From the NCBI GenBank assembly GCA_021797525.1, contig JAJZZQ010000091.1, positions 1 through 8,639 on the forward strand: 8,639 bases of DNA. The letters run 5' to 3'. A program made the position numbers and the translations under genes. This document shows, one piece after another, positions 1 to 8,622 of the stretch. Source of the DNA: Thermoplasmata archaeon. GTDB taxonomy: Archaea > Thermoplasmatota > Thermoplasmata > Thermoplasmatales > Thermoplasmataceae. The notes beneath the pieces are model-generated. The model saw only the letters and a list, made by a program, of their open reading frames with translations. It searched no databases and had not been told where the DNA came from. Each line of letters begins with the position of its first letter. Within the stretch, counting starts at the first letter, position 1.

Positions 1-2907
1 TGCCAGTTTAAGCTGCCTCTCTATTTTCTCCTCCATGCTGTCTATGGTCTTGTAAGAACAGGTGGTCACTCCCTGATTAATGTTTGAGCAGGAAGTCGAG
101 AATCCAGTTCCCATTATGGTACCTGTCATGCTGAATCTCTTACCCATTGTCATCATCATTTCCTCAAGGTCAACGGGAGATGCTCCGATACTGGCCTTTT
201 CGTAAAACTCCAGCGGATAATCCCATACGGTGTCTACATTCATAGCCTCCTTGTCAACCTCCTCCGGATTCAGCTGTACAGTCAGAACTAGAGGAGCATC
301 CATAAGGCCCCCTCTGGTTGATGGGAGGAATTTCTTGGAGAAGTTAAGCAGTCCATCCATGAGGAGCATTATGCTATCCTCGTCACCGTCACAGTTCCTT
401 CTTTTTGCTGCGTGGTAGAATGGATGTGCATAACATCCGCTAACATTGCTGAATCCTATGATCCGCCCCACTATTCCTCCAGATGTGTGTGGAGCCAGAC
501 CTATTACAAGATGACCTATAAGGTCTTCTGGCTTCTGGCACATATAGAATGGCGACATCCCATAATACTTTGTCAGGAGGTCGTCCACGAAGGACGCAAC
601 TTTCAGCAGATATTCCGCAGATCTGTATGGTATTATGATGTCCTGCGGCAGTATCTCGTTAACCTCTGTTTCATCATAACCCAGAGAGACAAATATTGCT
701 GAATCAACCATAAGCTCGTCTTTTTTGAAGTGTGTAATGGGTATATCTGACATATCATATCTGCATGTTCCATCCTTGTTTATGGAGATGTCATGAAGTG
801 CCCTGAGTATTCCTTTCTCAATGGGTTCAGCTGCCTTGGAACTGGACATAAGCTTTTTGACACCTTTTATTTCCAGTTTATCCGGAATAGTTACGCCCAT
901 TCTCTCCTCAGCCCTCTGGAGAATTCCATGGAGATCAACCCTTGATTTTTTCACATTCCCGGTTGCCTCCGTGGAAGACCCGCAATTCGGGCATACAGGT
1001 TGCGGAGACTCACTACGGCATTCCATGCAACTTCTCATTTCCATTTCAATCTCAATTGAACTGGTGGAACTTGAGCCTGCGCTCCTTATTGATCTCCTTG
1101 TTGAGCCGTAGGACTCCACCGGGAATAGAACATGCACCTTTGGTTTCATCTTCCTGTCGCCGGCCTTTTCAGGCCTTCCCAGTCTGGCCCCGACCCTGGT
1201 AGGGGATCTTGGTAGAATTTTCAGCCCTGAAAGTCTGGATACCAGGGACATTGAATCACACTCCACTTCCGGAGCACTAACATTTTCCCTGACAATTCCC
1301 CCATCTTCGTAAAGTCCGAGGGATCTCAGAAGGCAGAGATATTCTGGCAATCCAATCTCAGTACCTAAAGATTTGAATGGTATACCAAGCCTCACAAGTT
1401 GCCATGAAAGTGATGTGTCAGCAAGCAGAACCCCGTCATCAACCCTGCATTTCATTAGCTGGGATCTTAAAGAAAGTATCTCAGAAACCTGAAGATCATG
1501 CCAGAAATAATCATATCTCGGGTATAATGGTATTCCGTATTTCTCCGATATGGATATTGCTTCGCGCTCATCTGGGACTCGTAATAAAAGATCTTCAGGA
1601 ACCTCTGCTGCTAAAGCATACTGCCTCCACCAGTCATGGTTGAAAGAACCGGGGACAAGTTTGTGGTTATTCTCCAGAAAATCACCATAGGCAATAAGTA
1701 TCTCACCCATGTCCGTTATCATTGAGATCTTTCCGGAAACTTCCCTTGCAGTTTTTTCATTCTCAACCCTGATATGGGAGCCGTCATCCAGTAGAACCAT
1801 CGGGCCGTCAATCCCGTCGCATGGAGTAACCGCAGCTGCTTTACCCGGTAGTTCGACTTTTATCTGTGCCCCAGTGGCTATGAATTCGTCAGCAACAATC
1901 ATGGTGGAAGGGCTGATTCCTGCTGCGGCCAGGCCTGTCAGTCGCGATCTGCCATATCTGAGCCTGAATCCACCAGGCCTGTTTGGATGACCAAAAACCG
2001 GCCTCCCGGCAACAAGATCCTTTAGAAATTTCTCCGATTTGCCAGTATCTTTCTCGGATTTCTGTTCTGAACCCTCCGAGCTGGAGCTCCCTGACAGGAA
2101 ATCCCACTCCTTGATGCCAAGTTTTGATGTATGTTTCAGAACTTTCTTGGATTTCTGAAGAAGGCCCTCGCACAGGACAAGACACATCCCTCCCCTTATT
2201 CTGTTGGTTGATACCCTTTCCATGTCCCTGTGACCTGAAACCTCCTCTTCCTCGCTTCCCTCACCGTCTATGCAGACCGGAAGATTCCTGACAACTCTTC
2301 TTATCTCCTCCGGAGATGGCAGATACTGTAAATGCTTCAGCCGGTTATAACTCTGTATCTCCTCAATGTACCGCTCGATCTCATCGTCAGTTGCGATGTA
2401 AGAACCTATTCCCAGGTCCCTTCTTACTATGTCGGAAATAAGCACGCTAAGGGCCTGGGCTGTTCCTCCAGCTCCCCTTATCGGCCCGGAGTAGACAATG
2501 GAAACATAATCTGTTCCGTTTGAGTTTGCCGCTATCTCGACTGTGGCTATCCCTTCAAGGGGCGCAACCAGTATGCCTTCTGTAAGTATTGCAAGACCCA
2601 CCCTTACAGCTTTTTCAACCGCCACCTTTTTGCCTTCACCTGAATACATGCCGGCCACTCTGCGTGAGATGGCAATGGAGATTTCCTCCCGGCTCATTGT
2701 TTTTGCCAGTTGCCTGATTTCAGATGCAATGCCCTTTATTCCTATAAGTTCCTCAATTCTGTCTGCCATATCCGATGCAAGGGGCATTTCAACCTCATTT
2801 GAAACATCAAGGCCCTTTTCTCTTGCTTTCCTTGCTATCTCGTAAGATTCACGGACACGATCCCATAGCATCTTTCTGTAACTTTCAAGGCTGATCCTTT
2901 CAGGCAT
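1..2907 (-). CDS. polC: DNA polymerase II (PolD) large subunit DP2, 3' end outside window
   Basis: This is the catalytic subunit of the heterodimeric archaeal replicative D-family DNA polymerase, which works with the small exonuclease subunit DP1. A single open frame of 969 codons runs from ATG at 2907 to the window edge with no stop. Visible family marks are the GPIRGAGGTAQAL segment (about residues 141-153), the GRPEKAGDRKMKP-VHVLFP block (about 577-596), a four-cysteine zinc site (C627, C630, C639, C642), and the catalytic NCDGDED motif with acidic residues D840, D842, E843 and D844, followed by MDAPLVLT (869-876). The family is usually about 1,050-1,200 residues, so roughly 100-200 residues, including the C-terminal zinc-binding tail, should lie beyond position 1. 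No intein interrupts the catalytic motif. Ser/Glu-rich stretches near residues 272-291 and 607-624 look like flexible linkers. The gene follows pyrG by 16 nt and is probably co-transcribed with it. The family assignment is very secure. Confidence 0.97.
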   Translation of the reverse strand, partial: MPERISLESYRKMLWDRVRESYEIARKAREKGLDVSNEVEMPLASDMADRIEELIGIKGIASEIRQLAKTMSREEISIAISRRVAGMYSGEGKKVAVEKAVRVGLAILTEGILVAPLEGIATVEIAANSNGTDYVSIVYSGPIRGAGGTAQALSVLISDIVRRDLGIGSYIATDDEIERYIEEIQSYNRLKHLQYLPSPEEIRRVVRNLPVCIDGEGSEEEEVSGHRDMERVSTNRIRGGMCLVLCEGLLQKSKKVLKHTSKLGIKEWDFLSGSSSSEGSEQKSEKDTGKSEKFLKDLVAGRPVFGHPNRPGGFRLRYGRSRLTGLAAAGISPSTMIVADEFIATGAQIKVELPGKAAAVTPCDGIDGPMVLLDDGSHIRVENEKTAREVSGKISMITDMGEILIAYGDFLENNHKLVPGSFNHDWWRQYALAAEVPEDLLLRVPDEREAISISEKYGIPLYPRYDYFWHDLQVSEILSLRSQLMKCRVDDGVLLADTSLSWQLVRLGIPFKSLGTEIGLPEYLCLLRSLGLYEDGGIVRENVSAPEVECDSMSLVSRLSGLKILPRSPTRVGARLGRPEKAGDRKMKPKVHVLFPVESYGSTRRSIRSAGSSSTSSIEIEMEMRSCMECRSESPQPVCPNCGSSTEATGNVKKSRVDLHGILQRAEERMGVTIPDKLEIKGVKKLMSSSKAAEPIEKGILRALHDISINKDGTCRYDMSDIPITHFKKDELMVDSAIFVSLGYDETEVNEILPQDIIIPYRSAEYLLKVASFVDDLLTKYYGMSPFYMCQKPEDLIGHLVIGLAPHTSGGIVGRIIGFSNVSGCYAHPFYHAAKRRNCDGDEDSIMLLMDGLLNFSKKFLPSTRGGLMDAPLVLTVQLNPEEVDKEAMNVDTVWDYPLEFYEKASIGASPVDLEEMMMTMGKRFSMTGTIMGTGFSTSCSNINQGVTTCSYKTIDSMEEKIERQLKLA

Positions 2908-2916
2908 TTAAGGCAT

Positions 2917-2920
2917 CTCC
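2917..2920 (-). promoter_or_regulatory. Ribosome binding site for polC
   Basis: GGAG on the minus strand lies 9 nt before the ATG at 2907, inside the short gap after pyrG. It supports this start. Two other ATGs just upstream are unsuitable: one is followed at once by an in-frame TAA, and the other is out of frame with polC. Confidence 0.6.
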
Positions 2921-2923
2921 GCA

Positions 2924-4651
<1,728 letters not shown>

Positions 4652-5185
4652 ATGAAATTCTCTCCTGAGACATATCCGGCAGTCCGGAAGCGGCCTCAGG
4701 TACTTTTCTACTACATGCACCAGGATGACCCAAGGAAAAGCACCATGAAAAAACTTGAAAGGTTTGGGCTGGCAAAGTCCGTTCCCCTTGGTAAACTGAA
4801 CAGGGCAGTTACATTGACGCATGATTCGGAAAGAGTTCTGCTTCCATTGTTCAGTGAAGATGTGGCCATTCACGGTATTGGAGTTCTGGAGGGTTCATGG
4901 AACAGACCAGAAACTCTTTCCGCCATTAGAATGAAAAAGGGGGTTAAGCTTCCAACACTTCTGGCTGCCAACCCTGTCAACTACGGAAAACCGCTCAGGC
5001 TATCATCCGTGGAAGCAGTTGCTGCAGCCCTGTTTATTACTGGGTTTCAGGATTTCGGGGCAGAGTTGCTGGGCAAATTCACCTGGGGACACGTATTCTA
5101 TGACCTTAACAGAGAACCTTTGCTTGAATATTCCAGATGCAGAAGTGATGCGGAGTTGAGGGAGGCAGAGGAACAGTTTTTTTAA
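4652..5185 (+). CDS. tsr3: 16S rRNA aminocarboxypropyltransferase, Tsr3 / DUF367 family
   Basis: Tsr3 transfers the 3-amino-3-carboxypropyl group of S-adenosylmethionine to a modified uridine in small-subunit rRNA, a late step in ribosome maturation in eukaryotes and archaea. The 177-residue product has the usual archaeal length. It shows the family pattern in order: the N-terminal HQDDPRKST segment (23-31), VLEGSW (78-83, equivalent to the conserved Asp/Glu-x-Ser-Trp), LLAANPVNYGKPLRLSSVEA (103-122) followed by the helix ending at ITG (131), and FTWGHVFYDLNREPLLEY (143-160). The start at 4652 leaves about 20 residues before the first conserved motif. The next in-frame Met (22) would cut into the fold, so 4652 is preferred. 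It is transcribed away from pyrG and is convergent with the next gene, whose stop overlaps its own. No Shine-Dalgarno sequence is visible, so the gene may be leaderless. Confidence 0.93.
   Translation: MKFSPETYPAVRKRPQVLFYYMHQDDPRKSTMKKLERFGLAKSVPLGKLNRAVTLTHDSERVLLPLFSEDVAIHGIGVLEGSWNRPETLSAIRMKKGVKLPTLLAANPVNYGKPLRLSSVEAVAAALFITGFQDFGAELLGKFTWGHVFYDLNREPLLEYSRCRSDAELREAEEQFF
5177..5183 (+). terminator. T-tract terminator candidate at the end of tsr3
   Basis: Seven consecutive T residues on the plus strand run through the last two Phe codons into the TAA stop of tsr3. Archaeal intrinsic termination depends on such T-runs in the non-template strand rather than on a hairpin, and none is seen here. 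It is placed where the converging transcripts meet. The run is short, so efficiency is uncertain. Confidence 0.4.
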
Positions 5186-6600
5186 ACCTGTACCCATTTC
5201 TTTCCATCAATGCGGCATATACCTGAAGCGTATTCGCCAAAAATTTCAAAAATTTTGTTCCTGAACTGTTGCGGGATCTTGCTTCCTGCAAAATCCTCTT
5301 CAGGCAGGATGTGAATCATATCCACATGGCTTCTTATTCCACTGCCTTCGCCTCTTATTCTCTTTTTCATTAGTATGAGTTCATCAGGGTCCAGCCTCAT
5401 TCTTGTTCTTTCTAAACGCTCTTCAAGGAGGGAAATTGAATCTTTTGTGTAACCGGCCTCCATCGGATCGCCTCCTGCAGCGATGATGAACAGAAGTATT
5501 CCAAGGCATTTTGAACACTTCCCGCAGGGAACAATCCTGCCTTCAATGTTACGACATGAGTGACAGGATCGCTGTGTCCGGAAAAGTTCCGGGTATCTCT
5601 TTATAATTATTTTTTCTTCCAGGGATCCGTTAATTGGATAAACTGCCGACCAGACAGCCATATCAAGGCCGGTGCTCTTTAAATATTTTGTAAATGAAAG
5701 GTTAAAATCCGAAGTCTGATCGTAAATTCCATAATAGTGCTTCAGGCCTTTGAAGTCAGAAAACTCCAGTGGATCATCAAATTCATCGCCCATAACAACA
5801 TTGCCCACCTTATGTTTAATTAGCAGCGGTATAGAGGCGAAGATATATACCGGGAATATGAAGAGCTGGACCGGGTAGTCATCGGCCCATTTTTCCGAGA
5901 CTTTTCTGTTTAGGGGTTTAAGCCTGTCAAGGGAGAAATGGTAGAATCTGTCAACATTTGTCCATATTTTTTCCACATGCCTTCCCGTGGATGTGAAAAA
6001 ATCAAAGGATGTTTTTGCAGTGTTCCAGTGGCCACCGGATTCATTTATGAACACGTGGTGGACATTTGCACCAATCTCTGAGAGTATTCCGGAAGTCAGG
6101 AGGCTTTCCTTCCCTCCTGATGAGAGAATGGCCGCAGAGTTTTGATCCATAGTTGTACCATTTACCCCGCTTATGATATGTGGGGTAACAATCTCCGTGC
6201 AGCCTGTAGAATTTTCTTCAGTTATCTCAGAATCATCCGGGAGGTATTCTCTCAGGAAGAATTCATGCCTTCTGATGCACAGCCTGTTCACAAAGACTTC
6301 CCTGTTGTTTATCTTTACCCATTCACTGATTATTTCACGGTCCTGTGGCCTCACTGGAAAATTTAGAGTGAGTCTCTTGGAGAAAAGGGTAAAGTTGATT
6401 GCAGGCATGGTTAGCACCAGTCCTGCAAGATTCTCATCAACATTTATGTCTTCAAAGTAGGTGAATATAAGCTTGAATGAATGCGGGCCATCTTCATCTT
6501 CGATTACTATGTTGCCAGATATTCTCCTTTTCTCAATACTTTCTACCTTTACAGAAATATTGCTAAAAGTGGAAATTCTGTCTAGAAACTCGCCTTTCAT
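5182..6600 (-). CDS. PP-loop ATP-pyrophosphatase protein, MurL-like (putative amino-acid or glutamyl epimerase)
   Basis: A 472-residue protein built around an ATP-pyrophosphatase (PP-loop) motif, AILSSGGKES at 157-166, expected to bind ATP and adenylate a substrate carboxyl. The overall order resembles MurL, the bacterial enzyme that inverts the terminal L-Glu of UDP-MurNAc-L-Ala-L-Glu using ATP: an unassigned N-terminal region (1-150) ending in a VNRL-type segment, the PP-loop, a central helix-rich stretch leading to VVMGDEFDD (268-276), a YDQTSDFNLSFTKYL block (293-307), a WSAVYPINGSLEEK block (317-330), and a cysteine cluster CHSC (346-349) plus CGKCSKC (359-365). The five cysteines may hold a metal. 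About 100 residues follow. The start ATG overlaps the DUF1611 stop (ATGA), indicating coupled translation in a three-gene operon. PP-loop membership is well supported; the MurL relation is from remembered family patterns, and the substrate is unknown. tRNA thiolase or other PP-loop functions remain possible. Confidence 0.75.
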   Translation of the reverse strand: MKGEFLDRISTFSNISVKVESIEKRRISGNIVIEDEDGPHSFKLIFTYFEDINVDENLAGLVLTMPAINFTLFSKRLTLNFPVRPQDREIISEWVKINNREVFVNRLCIRRHEFFLREYLPDDSEITEENSTGCTEIVTPHIISGVNGTTMDQNSAAILSSGGKESLLTSGILSEIGANVHHVFINESGGHWNTAKTSFDFFTSTGRHVEKIWTNVDRFYHFSLDRLKPLNRKVSEKWADDYPVQLFIFPVYIFASIPLLIKHKVGNVVMGDEFDDPLEFSDFKGLKHYYGIYDQTSDFNLSFTKYLKSTGLDMAVWSAVYPINGSLEEKIIIKRYPELFRTQRSCHSCRNIEGRIVPCGKCSKCLGILLFIIAAGGDPMEAGYTKDSISLLEERLERTRMRLDPDELILMKKRIRGEGSGIRSHVDMIHILPEEDFAGSKIPQQFRNKIFEIFGEYASGICRIDGKKWVQV

Positions 6601-7637
6601 TGCATTGCAACTTCCCGAATAGTCCTTGAAACCCTGTCAACATCATCCGAGAGCGGATCGAAGGCGGGGATTCCATACCGGGATTCCAGATCACCCACTG
6701 CCTCCCTTACTTCCTCTTCAGTCATATTCTCCTTGTTTATCGATATGGCTATTACCGGAGATCCGGAGAGAAGCTCCAGTATTTTAATATATTTTTCAAG
6801 CGGCGGGATCCTGAAATCCTCGAACCCATCGAAGAATTTCCTCTTCGGAGCATGTTGCAATATTATTCCTGTTGGGCGGCATGCACCAATTATCTCAAAG
6901 CTTCCGGGATACGCAGGATGAAGAACAGAACCCTGCCCTTCAATAAACATGATATCCGGGGATTCCATATCCCAGGCTTTCAGTGTGTTCCATTCAAGAT
7001 TTCCAGGAATAAAATCATTTATCATGGAGTCCACGACAACAGTGTGCTCTATACCCTGCATCCATGCAGTCTGGCCCGTCCCAATCATGCATGATTTATC
7101 TCCTGCCTTTCGCATGCTGTTTGTCAGAACAACAGTTGTTGTCCTCTTTCCGATAGCACTGTCAGTTCCAAGAACGGCAATCCTTGCCGATTTAACCTCC
7201 CTGATCCTTCCGGTGAAGGGCATCTTCATGTCCCTGAACATCTTCCTAACATCAACAATCCTGACGCCGTGTTTGCGTGCAAGTTCATAGAACTCTGGAT
7301 CGTCTGATATGAATTCATGCAATCCACTGACAACATTCAACCCCTCATGCAGGGCTTCTGATATGACACCCCTGTATTCAGCCGGAAGATAGCCTCCGTC
7401 TGTAGCAATTCCAACAACGAGAGTGCTCACACCGTACCTGATTGAATCGGCGAGGTTTGAAACTACAGGGATTCCCCTGTTCTTGCCTTCAACGACCATA
7501 CCGGCATCATTGCCAGCTTTCTTTGAATCTATGACAGCTTTCACATTGTATCTTTTGGTGTACCTTACAAGACCATTGGCTGTTTTTCCATATGTGCTTC
7601 CCAGGACACCCTCCGCAAGTACTACTGCATTGTCCAT
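6597..7637 (-). CDS. DUF1611 family P-loop protein, DgcN-like
   Basis: A 346-residue protein with the two-part DUF1611 layout. The N-terminal Rossmann-like domain (about 1-145) includes YGKTANGLVRY (16-26), VVGIATDGGYLP (74-85) and NVVSGLHEF (101-109). The C-terminal P-loop domain (from about 150) has GTDSAIGKRTTT (157-168; Walker A K164), GTGQTAWMQG (186-195), IEGQGSVLHPAYPG (232-245) and QHAPKRKFFDGF (261-272). In marine bacteria and haloarchaea a member, DgcN, acetylates D-glutamate, and the partner DgcA epimerises the product to N-acetyl-L-glutamate. Here the usual enolase-family epimerase is not adjacent; a MurL-like protein takes that place. The start at 7637 lies inside the preceding gene (16-nt overlap), with a weak AGGT upstream, and the stop overlaps the next ATG. 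Family is confident, but the D-glutamate role is not proven for this branch. Confidence 0.88.
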   Translation of the reverse strand: MDNAVVLAEGVLGSTYGKTANGLVRYTKRYNVKAVIDSKKAGNDAGMVVEGKNRGIPVVSNLADSIRYGVSTLVVGIATDGGYLPAEYRGVISEALHEGLNVVSGLHEFISDDPEFYELARKHGVRIVDVRKMFRDMKMPFTGRIREVKSARIAVLGTDSAIGKRTTTVVLTNSMRKAGDKSCMIGTGQTAWMQGIEHTVVVDSMINDFIPGNLEWNTLKAWDMESPDIMFIEGQGSVLHPAYPGSFEIIGACRPTGIILQHAPKRKFFDGFEDFRIPPLEKYIKILELLSGSPVIAISINKENMTEEEVREAVGDLESRYGIPAFDPLSDDVDRVSRTIREVAMQ

Positions 7638-8602
7638 TTTCTTGACCTGCCTGTTATCACTACCACTATATCTTTCTCTGAATCTGCATTTCTGGGTACA
7701 ACCATGTCTGCAGCGGCCAGAGCCGAAGCTGATGCCGGCAGGACTGAAAGCATCTCTGTTTTTTCAAGAAGATTGGCATATCTGATCATCTCGAAATCTG
7801 AGACGTACTCTGCAACACCCCTGGACTCGTAGATTGAGTCCAGTGCCCTTTGGCCATCGTATGAACGGTATGCGACAAGGGGTTCTGATTCAGGAGTTTC
7901 AACAGTTGATGAGGGGTCCAGTTCCATAATCGTCCTCTTTCCTGACTTCCAGGACTCCACTACAGGATTTCCATTGGGGGTGCTGGATCCTATGAATACA
8001 GGAATTTTTTTTATCACCCCCCTGGCCCTCATGTTCCTGAAACCGTTATATATACCTGCCAGTGTTGTTCCGTTTCCCACTGGAACGGCAACATAGGCAG
8101 GGCTTCTGCCCAGCTGAGAAACTATCTCATAGGCAATCGAGCTGTACCCGATAAAGTCAACCTCGGAATTTTCCGAACCTGGGCTTGAATCGTACCAGGA
8201 CTCTTCTCTGGAGCGGCCCCTCATCATTTCAACCAGATCTTCATACCGGGACTCTACCTTCATAATCGTGGCCCCGTTGGCCTCCATCTCTGGATTTCTT
8301 TCTCCGGAATACTGCTCTGGCACCGCGATAACAGACTTCAATCCATATATATTGGCAAAATGAGATATGGATGCTCCATAATTACCGCATGTGGCAAGGG
8401 AAATTGTATCATAGCCAAGATCCTTTGCTCTTATGACATGATGCTTTGATATCCGGTCTTTCTGTGTACCTGTTATACCAGCCCCTTCGAACTTTATAAA
8501 AATCTTCTTGAGCCGGAGGGTTCTTTCCAGATTCTTTGCTCTGAAAAAAGGTGTCTTATCAGGTGGTTCTTCCTCTCCCTCCATCTCTTCCATTGTTTTC
8601 AC
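7622..8602 (-). CDS. Fold-type II PLP-dependent enzyme, threonine synthase-like, reaction unknown
   Basis: A 326-residue pyridoxal-phosphate enzyme of the tryptophan synthase beta / threonine synthase fold. Visible marks are the Schiff-base lysine K48 in GTQKDR (45-50, matching the FKDR of threonine synthases with Gln for Phe), the substrate-carboxylate loop TCGNYGAS (71-78), the phosphate-binding loop VGNGTTLAG (175-183), LPASASALAAADM (288-300), and the C-terminal TGRS (317-320), where a Ser/Thr normally meets the PLP ring nitrogen. The fold includes threonine synthase, cysteate synthase, serine racemase and several dehydratases. I cannot assign the reaction. The GTG at 8602 follows an in-frame TGA directly, so no longer start exists. 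ATG at 8593 or 8584 (residues 4 and 7) are equally possible, and the first ~15 residues are acidic and unconserved in appearance. It is the first visible gene of the operon, with a large palindrome over its start. Confidence 0.87.
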   Translation of the reverse strand: MKTMEEMEGEEEPPDKTPFFRAKNLERTLRLKKIFIKFEGAGITGTQKDRISKHHVIRAKDLGYDTISLATCGNYGASISHFANIYGLKSVIAVPEQYSGERNPEMEANGATIMKVESRYEDLVEMMRGRSREESWYDSSPGSENSEVDFIGYSSIAYEIVSQLGRSPAYVAVPVGNGTTLAGIYNGFRNMRARGVIKKIPVFIGSSTPNGNPVVESWKSGKRTIMELDPSSTVETPESEPLVAYRSYDGQRALDSIYESRGVAEYVSDFEMIRYANLLEKTEMLSVLPASASALAAADMVVPRNADSEKDIVVVITGRSRKWTMQ

Positions 8603-8622
8603 TCAGGCTTAAGCCTGATTGA
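8599..8622. repeat. 24-bp near-perfect palindrome at the PLP gene start, operator candidate
   Basis: The central 16 bp (8603-8618, TCAGGCTTAAGCCTGA) is a perfect palindrome. Three more base pairs match on the outside after one mismatch (8602/8619), so 11 of 12 positions pair. The GTG start at 8602-8600 lies inside the left arm. It may be a dimeric repressor site controlling the three-gene operon. In RNA it could form a 6-bp stem with a TTAA loop that would mask a start at 8602. Coincidence within coding sequence is not excluded. Confidence 0.5.

Noticed and set aside
350..430. Intein in the DP2 catalytic region
   Set aside because: Many DP2 genes carry inteins, but here the AAKRRNCDGDED motif and flanking residues are continuous.
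821..1990. Several 86-96 codon plus-strand frames (821-1111, 942-1202, 1377-1643, 1709-1990)
   Set aside because: All lie opposite polC, whose frame is intact through every conserved motif. None has recognisable domains.
1889..2185. 98-codon minus-strand frame
   Set aside because: It is the +1 frame of polC in the Ser/Glu-rich linker region. The polC frame reads on correctly on both sides, so it is not a frameshift product.
6142..7785. Plus-strand frames of 62-120 codons opposite the operon
   Set aside because: They are shadows of the MurL-like, DUF1611 and PLP genes. Composition is hydrophobic and Ser-rich without domain features.
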